Below, piece by piece: positions 21,935-30,397 of a DNA stretch of 64,000 nucleotides. The DNA lies in the NCBI RefSeq assembly GCF_003258295.1, contig NZ_QKYN01000008.1, positions 124,001 through 188,000 of the forward strand, read 5' to 3'. How positions within the stretch are numbered: position 1 is the first letter of the stretch; every line of letters begins with the position of its first letter. Source of the DNA: Streptacidiphilus pinicola (lineage in GTDB: Bacteria; Actinomycetota; Actinomycetes; Streptomycetales; Streptomycetaceae). The notes beneath the pieces are model-generated. The model was not told where the DNA came from. It saw only the letters and a program-made list of their open reading frames with translations, and did not search any database. The position numbers were made by a program, and so were the translations under genes.

Positions 21935-22690
21935 TCAGTCCGGCATGGGCGCGGACGCGTCGGCGACCCGCATCGATTCCGCATCGTCGCGGACGGCCCG
22001 GTAGTAGGTGACCTGCCCGAGGAGCGGGTGGCGCCGGGAGGCGACCACGGTGCAGTGGAGGCCGGCCGCGCCCAGGACCCGCGCGAGGCTGTCGCCGGCG
22101 CCGCCGGAGGCGGCGGCGAAGTGACCCGACTTCATCATCCGTCCGGCGAGACGGCCGTGCAGGCCGTGGGCCGAGCCGGAGAAGTCCACGAGGTGCAGGC
22201 TGCCGCCGGGCCGCAGCACGCGTCGCACCTCGGCGGCGGCCGCGGCCTGGATGTCCTCGTCGAGGTGATGGAACATCAGGGCGGACAGCACCCGGTCGAA
22301 GCTCGCGTCGGGGTGGTCCAGGCGCTGTGCGTAGCCGCGCTCGAACCGGATGCCGTCCAGGCCGTGCGCCTTGCGCTCCGCGCGGGCCAGGGCCAGCGGG
22401 TCCGGGTCGGAGCCGACGAGCTCGATGCCCGGACGGGACCGCTTCGCCCGCAGGGCGAGGTTGCCGGTGCCGCAGCCGATCTCCAGCACGCGCTGTCCGT
22501 CGGCGAGCCCCGCCTGGTCGAGCAGAGTGCGGTGCAGCTCGCCCGCGCCCAGCAGGGCGGTGAGCCGGTCGTAGAAGGGGAGGAAGGCGTCCCGGCCGGC
22601 CGCGGGCAGGTAGTCGTGGCGCGGGGTCGCAGCCTTGCCGTGATGCTGGGTGGAATGCTGGGTGGGATGAATTTTCGCCATGTCCTTCAT
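21935..22690 (-). CDS. Class I SAM-dependent methyltransferase
   Basis: A 251-residue Rossmann methyltransferase. The SAM loop is VLEIGCGTGNLAL, with the acidic residue of strand 2 in LVGSDPDPLALA and post-II FDRVLSALMFHHLDED. The C-terminal half resembles the UbiE/arsenite-methyltransferase-like subgroup but lacks a Cys set, so the substrate is open. The start may be the first ATG at 22690 or the ATG 9 nt further in. It diverges from an AraC regulator across 65 bp, so that regulator may control it. Confidence 0.88.
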   Translation of the reverse strand: MKDMAKIHPTQHSTQHHGKAATPRHDYLPAAGRDAFLPFYDRLTALLGAGELHRTLLDQAGLADGQRVLEIGCGTGNLALRAKRSRPGIELVGSDPDPLALARAERKAHGLDGIRFERGYAQRLDHPDASFDRVLSALMFHHLDEDIQAAAAAEVRRVLRPGGSLHLVDFSGSAHGLHGRLAGRMMKSGHFAAASGGAGDSLARVLGAAGLHCTVVASRRHPLLGQVTYYRAVRDDAESMRVADASAPMPD

Positions 22691-22755
22691 GGTGATCCTG
22701 CGCTGTCCTGCGCAGTCGACGGATTCTCGGCAGAAGTAGGACTATCTTCGGTGGT

Positions 22756-23658
22756 ATGACCGAGATGGCGAGGGCGGTCCGGCTCCGGGCGGGCGTGCCC
22801 GTCTACCGCTACCGGACGGACCCGGCGACGCCGCCGGTCTCCGTGCTGCGCTTCGACCCGGTCCAGCCGCCCGGACACGGGCGTCGCCACATCCACGACT
22901 TCCCGGTGCTCATGTACGTCGAGAGCGCCGGACCGGCCGGGCGGCCTGGTCTGCTCGGACCGGTCGCGGACGGGGACGCCTTCGTGGTGGCACCGGGCAC
23001 GGTCATCGACCCGACCGAGGTGGCCGGCTTCGCAGCCGGGCGCGGGGTGTTCTTCGACCCCGCCGCGCTCGGCGGCGAGGAGCAGGCGCCGTGGTCCTCC
23101 TGGCGGGCGCATCCGCTGCTGCTGCCGTTCCTGCACCGGATCCCGGGCGGACTGCTGCGCCTCGCGGTGCCGCCCGCGCGCCGGCCCGTGTGGGCGGGGA
23201 CGATCGACGCGATCGAGGCCGAGCTGGCCGGCCGCGAGGACGGTTTCCGCCAGGCGGTGCTGGCACAGCTGACCTTGCTGCTCGTCGACGTCGCGCGGCT
23301 GGCCACGGACGTCGTGGGCGACCTGCGGCGCAGCAACGAGCCGCTGCTGGCCGAGGTGTTCGACGTGATCGAGCGGCGCTACACCCGACCGCTCTCGCTG
23401 CGGGACGTCGCCGACAGCATCGGTCTGACCCCGGGGCACCTGACCACGGTGGTGCGACAGCGCACCGGGCGCACCGTCGTCGACTGGATCACCGAACGGC
23501 GGATGGCCGAGGCCCGGCGCCTGCTGAGCGGGACCGACCTCCCCGTCGCGGAGATCGCCCGCCGGGTCGGCCTGCCGGACGCCGGGTACTTCGCCAGGGT
23601 CTTCCGCGCGGGTCACGGCACGAGCCCGCGAGCCTGGCGCCAGGCGATGCACGGCTGA
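22756..23658 (+). CDS. AraC-family transcriptional regulator
   Basis: A 300-residue regulator. The N-terminal half is cupin-like (RRHIHDFPVLMYVESAG). The C-terminal AraC domain has both helix-turn-helix units, LRDVADSIGLTPGHLTTVVRQRTG and VAEIARRVGLPDAGYFARVFRAGHGTSPRAWR. It is transcribed away from the methyltransferase gene and lies 170 bp upstream of hypX on the same strand. Its targets are unknown. The neighbouring methyltransferase is the most likely; control of the hydrogenase cluster cannot be excluded. Confidence 0.93.
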   Translation: MTEMARAVRLRAGVPVYRYRTDPATPPVSVLRFDPVQPPGHGRRHIHDFPVLMYVESAGPAGRPGLLGPVADGDAFVVAPGTVIDPTEVAGFAAGRGVFFDPAALGGEEQAPWSSWRAHPLLLPFLHRIPGGLLRLAVPPARRPVWAGTIDAIEAELAGREDGFRQAVLAQLTLLLVDVARLATDVVGDLRRSNEPLLAEVFDVIERRYTRPLSLRDVADSIGLTPGHLTTVVRQRTGRTVVDWITERRMAEARRLLSGTDLPVAEIARRVGLPDAGYFARVFRAGHGTSPRAWRQAMHG

Positions 23659-23827
23659 GCCACGAGCATGGCTGCGCCACAAGAGTGGTCCCGCTTCCCG
23701 GCGTTCGGGTGACCCGGCGGCGTGGGACGCGCGAGGCCGAGCGGGCGGGGATCAGGCTGAGCGGTGGACACGGCGTGCGGCCGGAGCGGCCGGAGCGGTA
23801 CGACGCGGTGCCCAGGAGGAGGCCCGT

Positions 23828-25570
23828 GTGGAGATCCTGCTGCTGGCGTCCGCGTTCAACAGCCTCACCCAGCGCGTCTTCGCGGCGCTGCGGGACCGGG
23901 GGCACGCGGTCGCGGTGGAGCTGGCCCTGAGCGACGCGGCCGTGCGCGAGGCGGTGACCCGGCTGGCACCCGAGCTGGTGATCGCCCCGATGCTGAAGTC
24001 CGTCGTCCCCGAGGACGTCTGGTCCACCGTTCCCTGCCTGATCGTGCATCCGGGACCGCTGGGCGACCGCGGTCCTTCCTCGCTCGACCGGGCCGTGCAG
24101 GAGGAGTGCGCCGAGTGGGGCGTGACGGTCCTGCAGGCGGAGGCGGAGATGGACGCCGGGCCCGTCTGGGCCACCGCCGCCTGCCCGCTGCCAACGCGCG
24201 GCAAGAGCGACCTGTACCGCGGCGAACTCGCGGACACCGCCCTGGACGCTGTGCTGCTGGCCGTCGAGCGCTTCGCCTCCGGCGGCTACCGCCCGCTGCG
24301 GCAGGACACCCCCGACGTGGCCGCCCGGGTGCGGGTCCGGCCGCTGCTGCGGCAGGACGAGCGCCGCATCGACTGGCGGCGGGACACCACCGCCGAGGTG
24401 CTGCGCCGGCTGCGGGCCGCCGACTCGCAGCCGGGCGTGCTGGACGAGATCGGCGGGGCGCAGTGGTTCCTGCACGGCGGGCACGAGGAGGATCTGCTGC
24501 GCGGCGCCCCGGGCGAGCTGCTGGCGTCGCGCGCGGGCGCGATCTGCCGGGCGACCGTCGACGGCGCCGTGTGGATCCCGCAGCTGCGCGCCCGGCGCCG
24601 CCCCGGCGGGCCGCCCCCGTTCACCCTGCCCGCCACGCTCGCGCTCGCCCTGGCGCTGCGTGACCGGACCGAGCGGCCGCTGCCGCTGCCGGAGTCGTCC
24701 GTGCCGCTGGAGCTCGGGCCCGAGCGCCGCACCTGGAGCGACATCCGCTACCAGGAGGTCGGCGACGTCGGGCTGCTCTGGTTCTCCTTCCCGGCGGGCG
24801 CGATGAGCACCCATCACTGCCGCCGGCTGCTCACCGCCTACCGCGAGGCCTGCCGGCGGCCCACCTCCGTCCTGGTGCTGGGCAGCCGGCGGGACTTCTT
24901 CAGCAACGGCATCCACCTGAACGTCATCGAGGCCGCCCCCGACCCCGCCGCGGAGTCCTGGGCCAACATCAACGCCATCGACGACCTGGTCGAGGCGGTG
25001 CTGACGACCACCGACCGGCTGGTCGTCGCGGCGCTCGGCGGCAACGCCGCCGCCGGCGGGGTGATGCTGGCCCAGGCCGCGGACGAGGTCTGGTGCCGGA
25101 GCGGCGTGCTGCTCAACCCCCACTACCGGCTGATGGGGCTCTACGGCTCCGAGTACTGGACCTACTCGCTGCCGCGGCGGGTCGGGCCGGGGGAGGCGGA
25201 GCGGCTGCTGACGGCGGCCCTGCCGGTGCGCGCCGAGCGCGGCCAGGACCTGGGGCTGGTCGACCGGGTGCTGGAGTGCGGCCCGGAGGAGTTCGCCGGC
25301 TCCGTCATCCGGTCGGCGCAGCGGCTGGCCGCGAGCCCGGGTTGCCAGGCCCGGGCGGCCCGCAAGAAGGCCGAACTGGACCTGGTCGAGGCCGAGAAGC
25401 CGCTGCACGTGTACCGGGACGAGGAACTCGCCCGGATGCACGCCGTCTTCTTCGACGCCGCCCACCCGTACCACGCGCTGCGCCGCGCATTCGTGCGCAA
25501 GGAGCGGCCGACGGCGACGCCCGAGCACCTGCGGGACTACCACCGGTTGGCCGTGGCCACGTCACCCTGA
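23828..25570 (+). CDS. hypX: Hydrogenase maturation factor HypX (HoxX)
   Basis: A 580-residue bifunctional protein. The N-terminal formyl-transferase domain has the N10-formyl-THF motif HPGPLGDRGPSSLD near residue 74. The C-terminal enoyl-CoA-hydratase/isomerase domain has SRRDFFSNGIHLNVIE and AALGGNAAAGGVMLAQAADEVW. HypX makes the active-site CO ligand of [NiFe]-hydrogenases from formyl-THF through formyl-CoA under aerobic conditions (established for Aquifex and Ralstonia proteins). The GTG start has AGGAGGA 7 nt upstream. It is first in the hydrogenase island, 99 bp ahead of the small subunit. Confidence 0.95.
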   Translation: MEILLLASAFNSLTQRVFAALRDRGHAVAVELALSDAAVREAVTRLAPELVIAPMLKSVVPEDVWSTVPCLIVHPGPLGDRGPSSLDRAVQEECAEWGVTVLQAEAEMDAGPVWATAACPLPTRGKSDLYRGELADTALDAVLLAVERFASGGYRPLRQDTPDVAARVRVRPLLRQDERRIDWRRDTTAEVLRRLRAADSQPGVLDEIGGAQWFLHGGHEEDLLRGAPGELLASRAGAICRATVDGAVWIPQLRARRRPGGPPPFTLPATLALALALRDRTERPLPLPESSVPLELGPERRTWSDIRYQEVGDVGLLWFSFPAGAMSTHHCRRLLTAYREACRRPTSVLVLGSRRDFFSNGIHLNVIEAAPDPAAESWANINAIDDLVEAVLTTTDRLVVAALGGNAAAGGVMLAQAADEVWCRSGVLLNPHYRLMGLYGSEYWTYSLPRRVGPGEAERLLTAALPVRAERGQDLGLVDRVLECGPEEFAGSVIRSAQRLAASPGCQARAARKKAELDLVEAEKPLHVYRDEELARMHAVFFDAAHPYHALRRAFVRKERPTATPEHLRDYHRLAVATSP

Positions 25571-25669
25571 CGGCCCCACCTCGGCGCGCGCCGCGGCGTG
25601 GCGCACGTTATCCATGAGGCAGGACGCCGTTGTCTGGCTCTGTAGTGACCTTCCCCATTGGAGGCATCC

Positions 25670-26749
25670 ATGTCGGATGCGCAGACTTCCACCGCCACGG
25701 CGGGCCCCGGCGCCGCCGAGGACGAGGCCCCGATTCACATTCTCTGGATCAACGCAGGCCTGAGCTGTGACGGCGACTCGGTCTCGCTGACGGCCGCGAC
25801 CCAGCCCAGCATCGAGGAGATCGCGCTGCGCGCGCTCCCCGGGCTGCCGAAGATCGCCGTGCACTGGCCGCTGATCGACTTCGAGTGCGGCCCGGTGCAG
25901 GGCGCCGACGCGTTCATCGAGTGGTTCTTCAAGGCGGACCGCGGCGAACTCGAGCCCTTCGTCCTGGTCGTCGAGGGATCCATCCCCAACGAGTCGATCA
26001 AGCCCGAGGGTTACTGGTGCGGCTTCGGCGACGACCCCGCCACCGGCCAACCCATCACCACCAGCGAGTGGCTGGACCGGCTGGCCCCCAAGGCGCTGGC
26101 GGTCGTGGCCATCGGCACCTGTGCCACCTACGGCGGCATCCACGCCATGGAGGGCAACCCGACCGGCGCCATGGGCGTGCCCGACTACCTGGGCTGGAAC
26201 TGGAAGTCCAAGGCGGGTATCCCGATCGTGTGCGTGCCCGGCTGCCCGATCCAGCCCGACAACTTCGCCGAGACGCTGACCTACCTGCTCTACCAGGCCA
26301 CCGGCGCCGCGCCGATGATCCCGCTGGACGACAAGCTCCGGCCGACCTGGCTCTTCGGCGCCACCGTCCACGAGGGCTGCGACCGGGCCGGCTACTACGA
26401 GCAGGGCGACTTCGCCACGACCTACGACTCGCCCAAGTGCCTGGTCAAGCTGGGCTGCTGGGGCCCGGTGGTGCACTGCAACGTGCCCAAGCGCGGCTGG
26501 ATGGACGGCATCGGCGGCTGCCCCAACGTCGGCGGCATCTGCATCGGCTGCACCATGCCGGGCTTCCCGGACAAGTTCATGCCGTTCATGGACCAGCCCC
26601 CCGGCGGCAAGATCTCCTCGACCGCCAGCGGCATCTACGGCGCGGCCATCCGCAGGCTGCGCGCCGTGACCATGAAGACGGTCGACCAGGAACCCAAGTG
26701 GCGGCACACGGGCGAGAAGCTGACGACGGGTTACCGCAAGCCCTGGTAA
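25670..26749 (+). CDS. hhyS: [NiFe]-hydrogenase small subunit, group 1h
   Basis: A 359-residue electron-transfer subunit with three iron-sulfur clusters. The proximal-cluster motif, usually C-T-G-C, reads C33-D-G-D36 in LSCDGDSVS, so Asp replaces the second Cys. That is the signature of the oxygen-tolerant actinobacterial group 1h (former group 5) enzymes, where the cluster has three Cys and one Asp. The remaining cluster ligands include GTCATYGG, CVPGCPIQPDN and the Cys-rich GGCPNVGGICIGC. There is no twin-arginine signal, so the enzyme stays on the cytoplasmic side. The ATG at 25670 has TGGAGG 5 nt upstream. Role: high-affinity oxidation of trace H2. Confidence 0.96.
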   Translation: MSDAQTSTATAGPGAAEDEAPIHILWINAGLSCDGDSVSLTAATQPSIEEIALRALPGLPKIAVHWPLIDFECGPVQGADAFIEWFFKADRGELEPFVLVVEGSIPNESIKPEGYWCGFGDDPATGQPITTSEWLDRLAPKALAVVAIGTCATYGGIHAMEGNPTGAMGVPDYLGWNWKSKAGIPIVCVPGCPIQPDNFAETLTYLLYQATGAAPMIPLDDKLRPTWLFGATVHEGCDRAGYYEQGDFATTYDSPKCLVKLGCWGPVVHCNVPKRGWMDGIGGCPNVGGICIGCTMPGFPDKFMPFMDQPPGGKISSTASGIYGAAIRRLRAVTMKTVDQEPKWRHTGEKLTTGYRKPW

Positions 26750-26800
26750 GGGCAGTTCATCCGACCCATCCGACCGACTAGGGAAAGAGCGAACACCACC

Positions 26801-28561
26801 ATGGCGGCAGACGGACTGCTGGAGATGTCCTGGGACCCGATCACCCGGATCGTGGGCAGCCTGGGCATCCACACGAAGATCGACTTCAAGCAGAAGCGGG
26901 TCGCCGAGTGCTACAGCACCTCGTCCGTCTTCCGCGGCTACAGCGTCTTCATGCGCGGCAAGGACCCGCGCGACGCGCACTTCATCACCAGCCGCATCTG
27001 CGGCATCTGCGGTGACAACCACGCCACCTGCTCGGTGTACGCGCAGAACATGGCCTACGGCGTGAAGCCCCCGCACCTGGGCGAGTGGCTGATCAACCTC
27101 GGCGAGTCCGCCGAGTACATGTTCGACCACAACATCTTCCAGGAGAACCTGGTCGGGGTCGACTACTGCGAGAAGATGGTCAAGGAGACCAACCCCGGCG
27201 TGCTGGAGCTGGCCGAACGCACCGAGGCCCCGCACGCCGGCGACCACGGGTACAAGACCATCGCCGACATCATGCGCTCGCTGAACCCGCTGGAGGGCGA
27301 GTTCTACCGCGAGGCCCTCCAGGTCTCGCGCTACACCCGGGAGATGTTCTGTCTCATGGAGGGGCGCCACGTGCACCCCTCCACCCTCTACCCGGGCGGC
27401 GTCGGCACCGTCGCCTCCGTCCAGCTGATGACCGACTACATGAGCCGGCTGATGCGCTACGTCGAGTTCATGAAGCGCGTCGTCCCGCTCCACGACGACC
27501 TCTTCGACTTCTTCTACGAGGCGCTCCCTGGCTACGAGGAGGTCGGCCGCCGCCGCGTGCTGCTGGGCTGCTGGGGCGCGCTGAACGACCCGGAGTACTG
27601 CGACTTCACCTACCGCAACATGACCGACTGGGGTCGGCGCATGTTCGTCACGCCGGGTGTGGTGGTCGACGGCAAGCTCGTCACCAACGACCTGACGCAG
27701 ATCAACCTGGGCATCCGGATCCTGCTCGGCAGCTCCTACTACCAGGACTGGGAAGGCCAGGAGCAGTTCGTCACCCACGACCCGCTCGGCAACCCCGTCG
27801 ACCCGCGGCACCCGTGGAACCAGCACACCATCCCGGCACCGCAGAAGCGGAACTTCGACGACAAGTACAGCTGGGTCATGTCCCCGCGCTGGTTCGACGG
27901 CACCGACCACCTGGCGCTCGACACCGGGGGCGGCCCTCTCGCGCGCCTGTGGTCCACCGCGCTGTCCGGCCTGGTCGACATCGGCTACGTCAAGGCCACC
28001 GGCCACAGCGTGGTCATCAACCTGCCCCGGACGCTCACCAAGCCGGAGACCACCTTCGAGTGGAAGATCCCGCAGTGGAGCAACGCGCTGGAGCGCAACC
28101 GGGCCCGCACCTACTTCCAGGCCTACGCGGCCGGCGTCGCCCTGCACGCCGCCGAGAAGGCACTGGTGGAGATCCGCGCCGGACGCACCTCGACCTGGGA
28201 GAAGTTCGAGGTGCCGGACGAGTCCATCGGCTGCGGCTTCACCGAGGCCGTGCGCGGCGTGCTCTCGCACCACATGGTGATCCGCGACGGCAAGATCGCC
28301 AACTACCACCCCTACCCGCCGACGCCGTGGAACGCCTCCGTGCGCGACAGCTACGGCACGCCCGGCCCCTACGAGGACGCGGTGCAGAACACGCCCATCT
28401 TCGAGGAGAACCCGCCGGACAACTTCAAGGGCATCGACATCATGCGCGCGGTCCGCAGCTTCGACCCGTGCCTGCCCTGCGGCGTGCACATGTACGTGGG
28501 CGGCGGGAAGACCGTGCAGAAGATGCACGTCCCGACGGGCCTGAGCGGTCTGGCCGGATGA
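26801..28561 (+). CDS. hhyL: [NiFe]-hydrogenase large subunit, group 1h
   Basis: A 586-residue catalytic subunit binding the Ni-Fe(CN)2CO centre. The N-terminal ligand pair is Cys67/Cys70 in SRICGICGDNHA and the C-terminal pair is Cys557/Cys560 in DPCLPCGVH. His563 is followed by 23 residues, a C-terminal extension expected to be removed by the maturation protease encoded at 31821. The start lies 51 bp after the small subunit stop. The stop overlaps the NifU-like gene by 4 nt. The sequence around the first motif fits the actinobacterial high-affinity clade. Confidence 0.96.
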   Translation: MAADGLLEMSWDPITRIVGSLGIHTKIDFKQKRVAECYSTSSVFRGYSVFMRGKDPRDAHFITSRICGICGDNHATCSVYAQNMAYGVKPPHLGEWLINLGESAEYMFDHNIFQENLVGVDYCEKMVKETNPGVLELAERTEAPHAGDHGYKTIADIMRSLNPLEGEFYREALQVSRYTREMFCLMEGRHVHPSTLYPGGVGTVASVQLMTDYMSRLMRYVEFMKRVVPLHDDLFDFFYEALPGYEEVGRRRVLLGCWGALNDPEYCDFTYRNMTDWGRRMFVTPGVVVDGKLVTNDLTQINLGIRILLGSSYYQDWEGQEQFVTHDPLGNPVDPRHPWNQHTIPAPQKRNFDDKYSWVMSPRWFDGTDHLALDTGGGPLARLWSTALSGLVDIGYVKATGHSVVINLPRTLTKPETTFEWKIPQWSNALERNRARTYFQAYAAGVALHAAEKALVEIRAGRTSTWEKFEVPDESIGCGFTEAVRGVLSHHMVIRDGKIANYHPYPPTPWNASVRDSYGTPGPYEDAVQNTPIFEENPPDNFKGIDIMRAVRSFDPCLPCGVHMYVGGGKTVQKMHVPTGLSGLAG

Positions 28562-29103
28562 CGGCCACCCCGGCCTCGCCGCAGCAGACCGCCGCGCGCG
28601 TCGAGGAGTTGCTCGACCGGCTCGCCGCGCAGGATCCCGCCGCGGCCGCGACGGCGGAGGAACTGGTCCGGGCGCTGATGGAGTTCTACGGCGCGGGCCT
28701 GGCCCGCGCCGTGGGCCTGCTCTCGGGACGTTCCGGCGCCCCGCTGTCCGCGCTGCTGGACGACGAGGTCACGGCCGGGCTGCTGGTCCTGCACGAACTG
28801 CACCCCGACGACCTGCCCACCCGCGTCGACCGGGCGCTGCGCGCTTCCGGCGCGGGCTCCCTGGAGATCGCCGAGCTGGACGCGACGGCAGGGCGATTGA
28901 CGCTGCGTCAAGTCGACGACGGCGCGCACGGCTGCGGCTGCCCCAGCACCAACGCGGCGCTGCGGGAGCAGGTCGAGGCCTCGCTCTCCTGCTTCGCGCC
29001 CGAGCTCACCACCGTCGAGATCGCGACGGCCGAGCGCGGGCCGTCCCTCCTGCAGATCGGGATCCGCCCGGGCGCACCGGCCGCGGCCACGGAGGCACGG
29101 TGA
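28558..29103 (+). CDS. NifU-like (Nfu-type) domain protein
   Basis: A 181-residue protein coupled to the large subunit by an ATGA overlap. The N-terminal part is helical and Ala/Leu-rich. The C-terminal part resembles the NifU C-terminal iron-sulfur scaffold, but the usual C-x2-C reads C-x-C (HGCGCPSTNAAL), followed by a further Cys in ASLSCFAPELTTVEI. It may deliver or hold an iron-sulfur cluster for the small subunit. A homologue at this place is common in group 1h operons, to my knowledge. The function is inferred from domain and position. Confidence 0.8.
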   Translation: MTATPASPQQTAARVEELLDRLAAQDPAAAATAEELVRALMEFYGAGLARAVGLLSGRSGAPLSALLDDEVTAGLLVLHELHPDDLPTRVDRALRASGAGSLEIAELDATAGRLTLRQVDDGAHGCGCPSTNAALREQVEASLSCFAPELTTVEIATAERGPSLLQIGIRPGAPAAATEAR

Positions 29104-29726
29104 GCGCCGGGCTCCGGCGCTTTGTGGCGCCGCGGCCCGTGGCCGTGGAGCGGTGTGAGTTGTGTGGGGTCCCCGTCGCGGGCGGGCATCGGCATCTGGT
29201 CGACGTCGAGCGGCGGGCGCTCGCCTGTGCGTGTCCGGCGTGCGCGGCGCTGTTCGACCGGGACGGGGCCGGCGGCGTCAAGTACCGGTCCGTGCCGCGA
29301 CGTTACCTCGCCGATCCGGTCGCCCCATTGGGCGAGGACGCCTGGGCGCTGCTGCGCATCCCCATCGGCGTCGCGTTCCTGCTGTGGAACTCCGCCCTCG
29401 GCCAGGTCGTCGCCTGCTTCCCCGGCCCCGCCGGGGTGACCGAGAGCGAGATCGACGACGACGTGTGGCAGCGGTTCGCCGCCGCCACCCCGCTCGCGGC
29501 GGAACTGCGCCCGGACGTCGAGGCGTTGCTGATCCGCCGGACCGGCGGACACCGCGACTGCCACCTGGTGCCGGTCGATGCCGCGTACGAACTGGTGGGT
29601 CGGATGCGGATGTTCTGGCAGGGCTTCGACGGGGGCGCCGAGGCGCACGCCGAACTCGACGCGTTCTTCGCGGAGGTGGCCCGGCAGGCCCGTCCGCTCA
29701 CCCGGGTGAGGGAGGCCGGGGCGTGA
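29100..29726 (+). CDS. DUF5947 family hydrogenase-associated protein
   Basis: A 208-residue protein that I place in DUF5947. The N-terminal region has cysteines and histidines spaced like a metal-binding knuckle: C-E-L-C at about residues 20-23, His pairs near 30, then C-x-C-x2-C in ACACPACAALF. A hydrophobic stretch, RIPIGVAFLLWNSALGQVVACF, could contact membrane or partner. The GTG start overlaps the NifU-like stop and its own stop overlaps the next gene, so it is coupled on both sides. The function is unknown. Metal or cluster binding is inferred from the Cys pattern only. Confidence 0.75.
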   Translation: MSAGLRRFVAPRPVAVERCELCGVPVAGGHRHLVDVERRALACACPACAALFDRDGAGGVKYRSVPRRYLADPVAPLGEDAWALLRIPIGVAFLLWNSALGQVVACFPGPAGVTESEIDDDVWQRFAAATPLAAELRPDVEALLIRRTGGHRDCHLVPVDAAYELVGRMRMFWQGFDGGAEAHAELDAFFAEVARQARPLTRVREAGA

Positions 29727-30397
29727 GCGGCGGCGGACTGGACTTCGTCTGTCTGGGCGTGCGCGCCGAGCCCTACGCCGTCGGGCCGACCCTGGTGTTC
29801 CGCATCCGGGTCACCGCCGGAGGCGAGGACCGGCGGGTCCACGCGCTCGCGCTGCGCTGCCAGTTCCGCGTCGAACCCGCCCGGCGCGGCTACGACGACA
29901 CCGAGGCCGAGCGGCTCGGCGACCTCTTCGGCGAGCGCGAACGCTGGGGCCGCAGCCTCAACCCGCTGCAGTTCGCCCAGGTCTCCGTCGTCGTCCCCGG
30001 GTTCGACGGCAGCACCGAGGTGGAGCTGCCGGTGCCGTGCAGCTACGACACCGACATCGCCGCGACCCGCTACTGCGAGGCGCTGGCCGACGGCGAGGTG
30101 CCGCTGCTGCTGCTCTTCTCCGGCACGGCGTTCCGCGGGCCCGGCGGCTTCCAGGTCGAGCCGGTGCCCTGGCACAAGGAGGCCCGCTGCGGTCTGCCGG
30201 TGGCCGTGTGGCGGGAGATGATCGAGCAGCACTTCCCCGGCTGCGGCTGGCTCCGGCTGCCCCGCGACGTGCTGGACGCCCTGCGCGCCTACCGCTCCCG
30301 CCACGCCCTGCCGTCCTGGGAGGCCGCGGTCGAGCAGTTGCTCACGCACGCCGACGAGTCCCCGCGCCTGCTGACCTCCGAAGGGAGTCCCACGTGA
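29723..30397 (+). CDS. DUF6084 family hydrogenase-associated protein
   Basis: A 224-residue protein that I place in DUF6084, with a mostly beta N-terminal part (LVFRIRVTAGGEDRRVHALALRCQF is divided by short polar loops) and a helical C-terminus. There is no signal peptide and no obvious catalytic motif. It has GTGA-type overlap with DUF5947 and a 4-nt overlap with the next gene. It is known to me only as an accessory gene accompanying group 1h hydrogenases in Actinobacteria. No function is assigned. Confidence 0.72.
   Translation: MSGGGLDFVCLGVRAEPYAVGPTLVFRIRVTAGGEDRRVHALALRCQFRVEPARRGYDDTEAERLGDLFGERERWGRSLNPLQFAQVSVVVPGFDGSTEVELPVPCSYDTDIAATRYCEALADGEVPLLLLFSGTAFRGPGGFQVEPVPWHKEARCGLPVAVWREMIEQHFPGCGWLRLPRDVLDALRAYRSRHALPSWEAAVEQLLTHADESPRLLTSEGSPT

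Noticed and set aside
23659-23827. AraC regulator at 22756 taken as the dedicated hydrogenase activator
   Set aside because: Proximity is the only evidence. The divergent methyltransferase is an equally likely target, and no repeated half-sites are visible before hypX.
25562-28528. A 988-codon minus-strand frame opposite the hydrogenase subunit genes
   Set aside because: The opposite strand encodes unmistakable hydrogenase small and large subunits with all metal ligands. The antisense frame has the His/Val/Gln-rich composition of a codon shadow.
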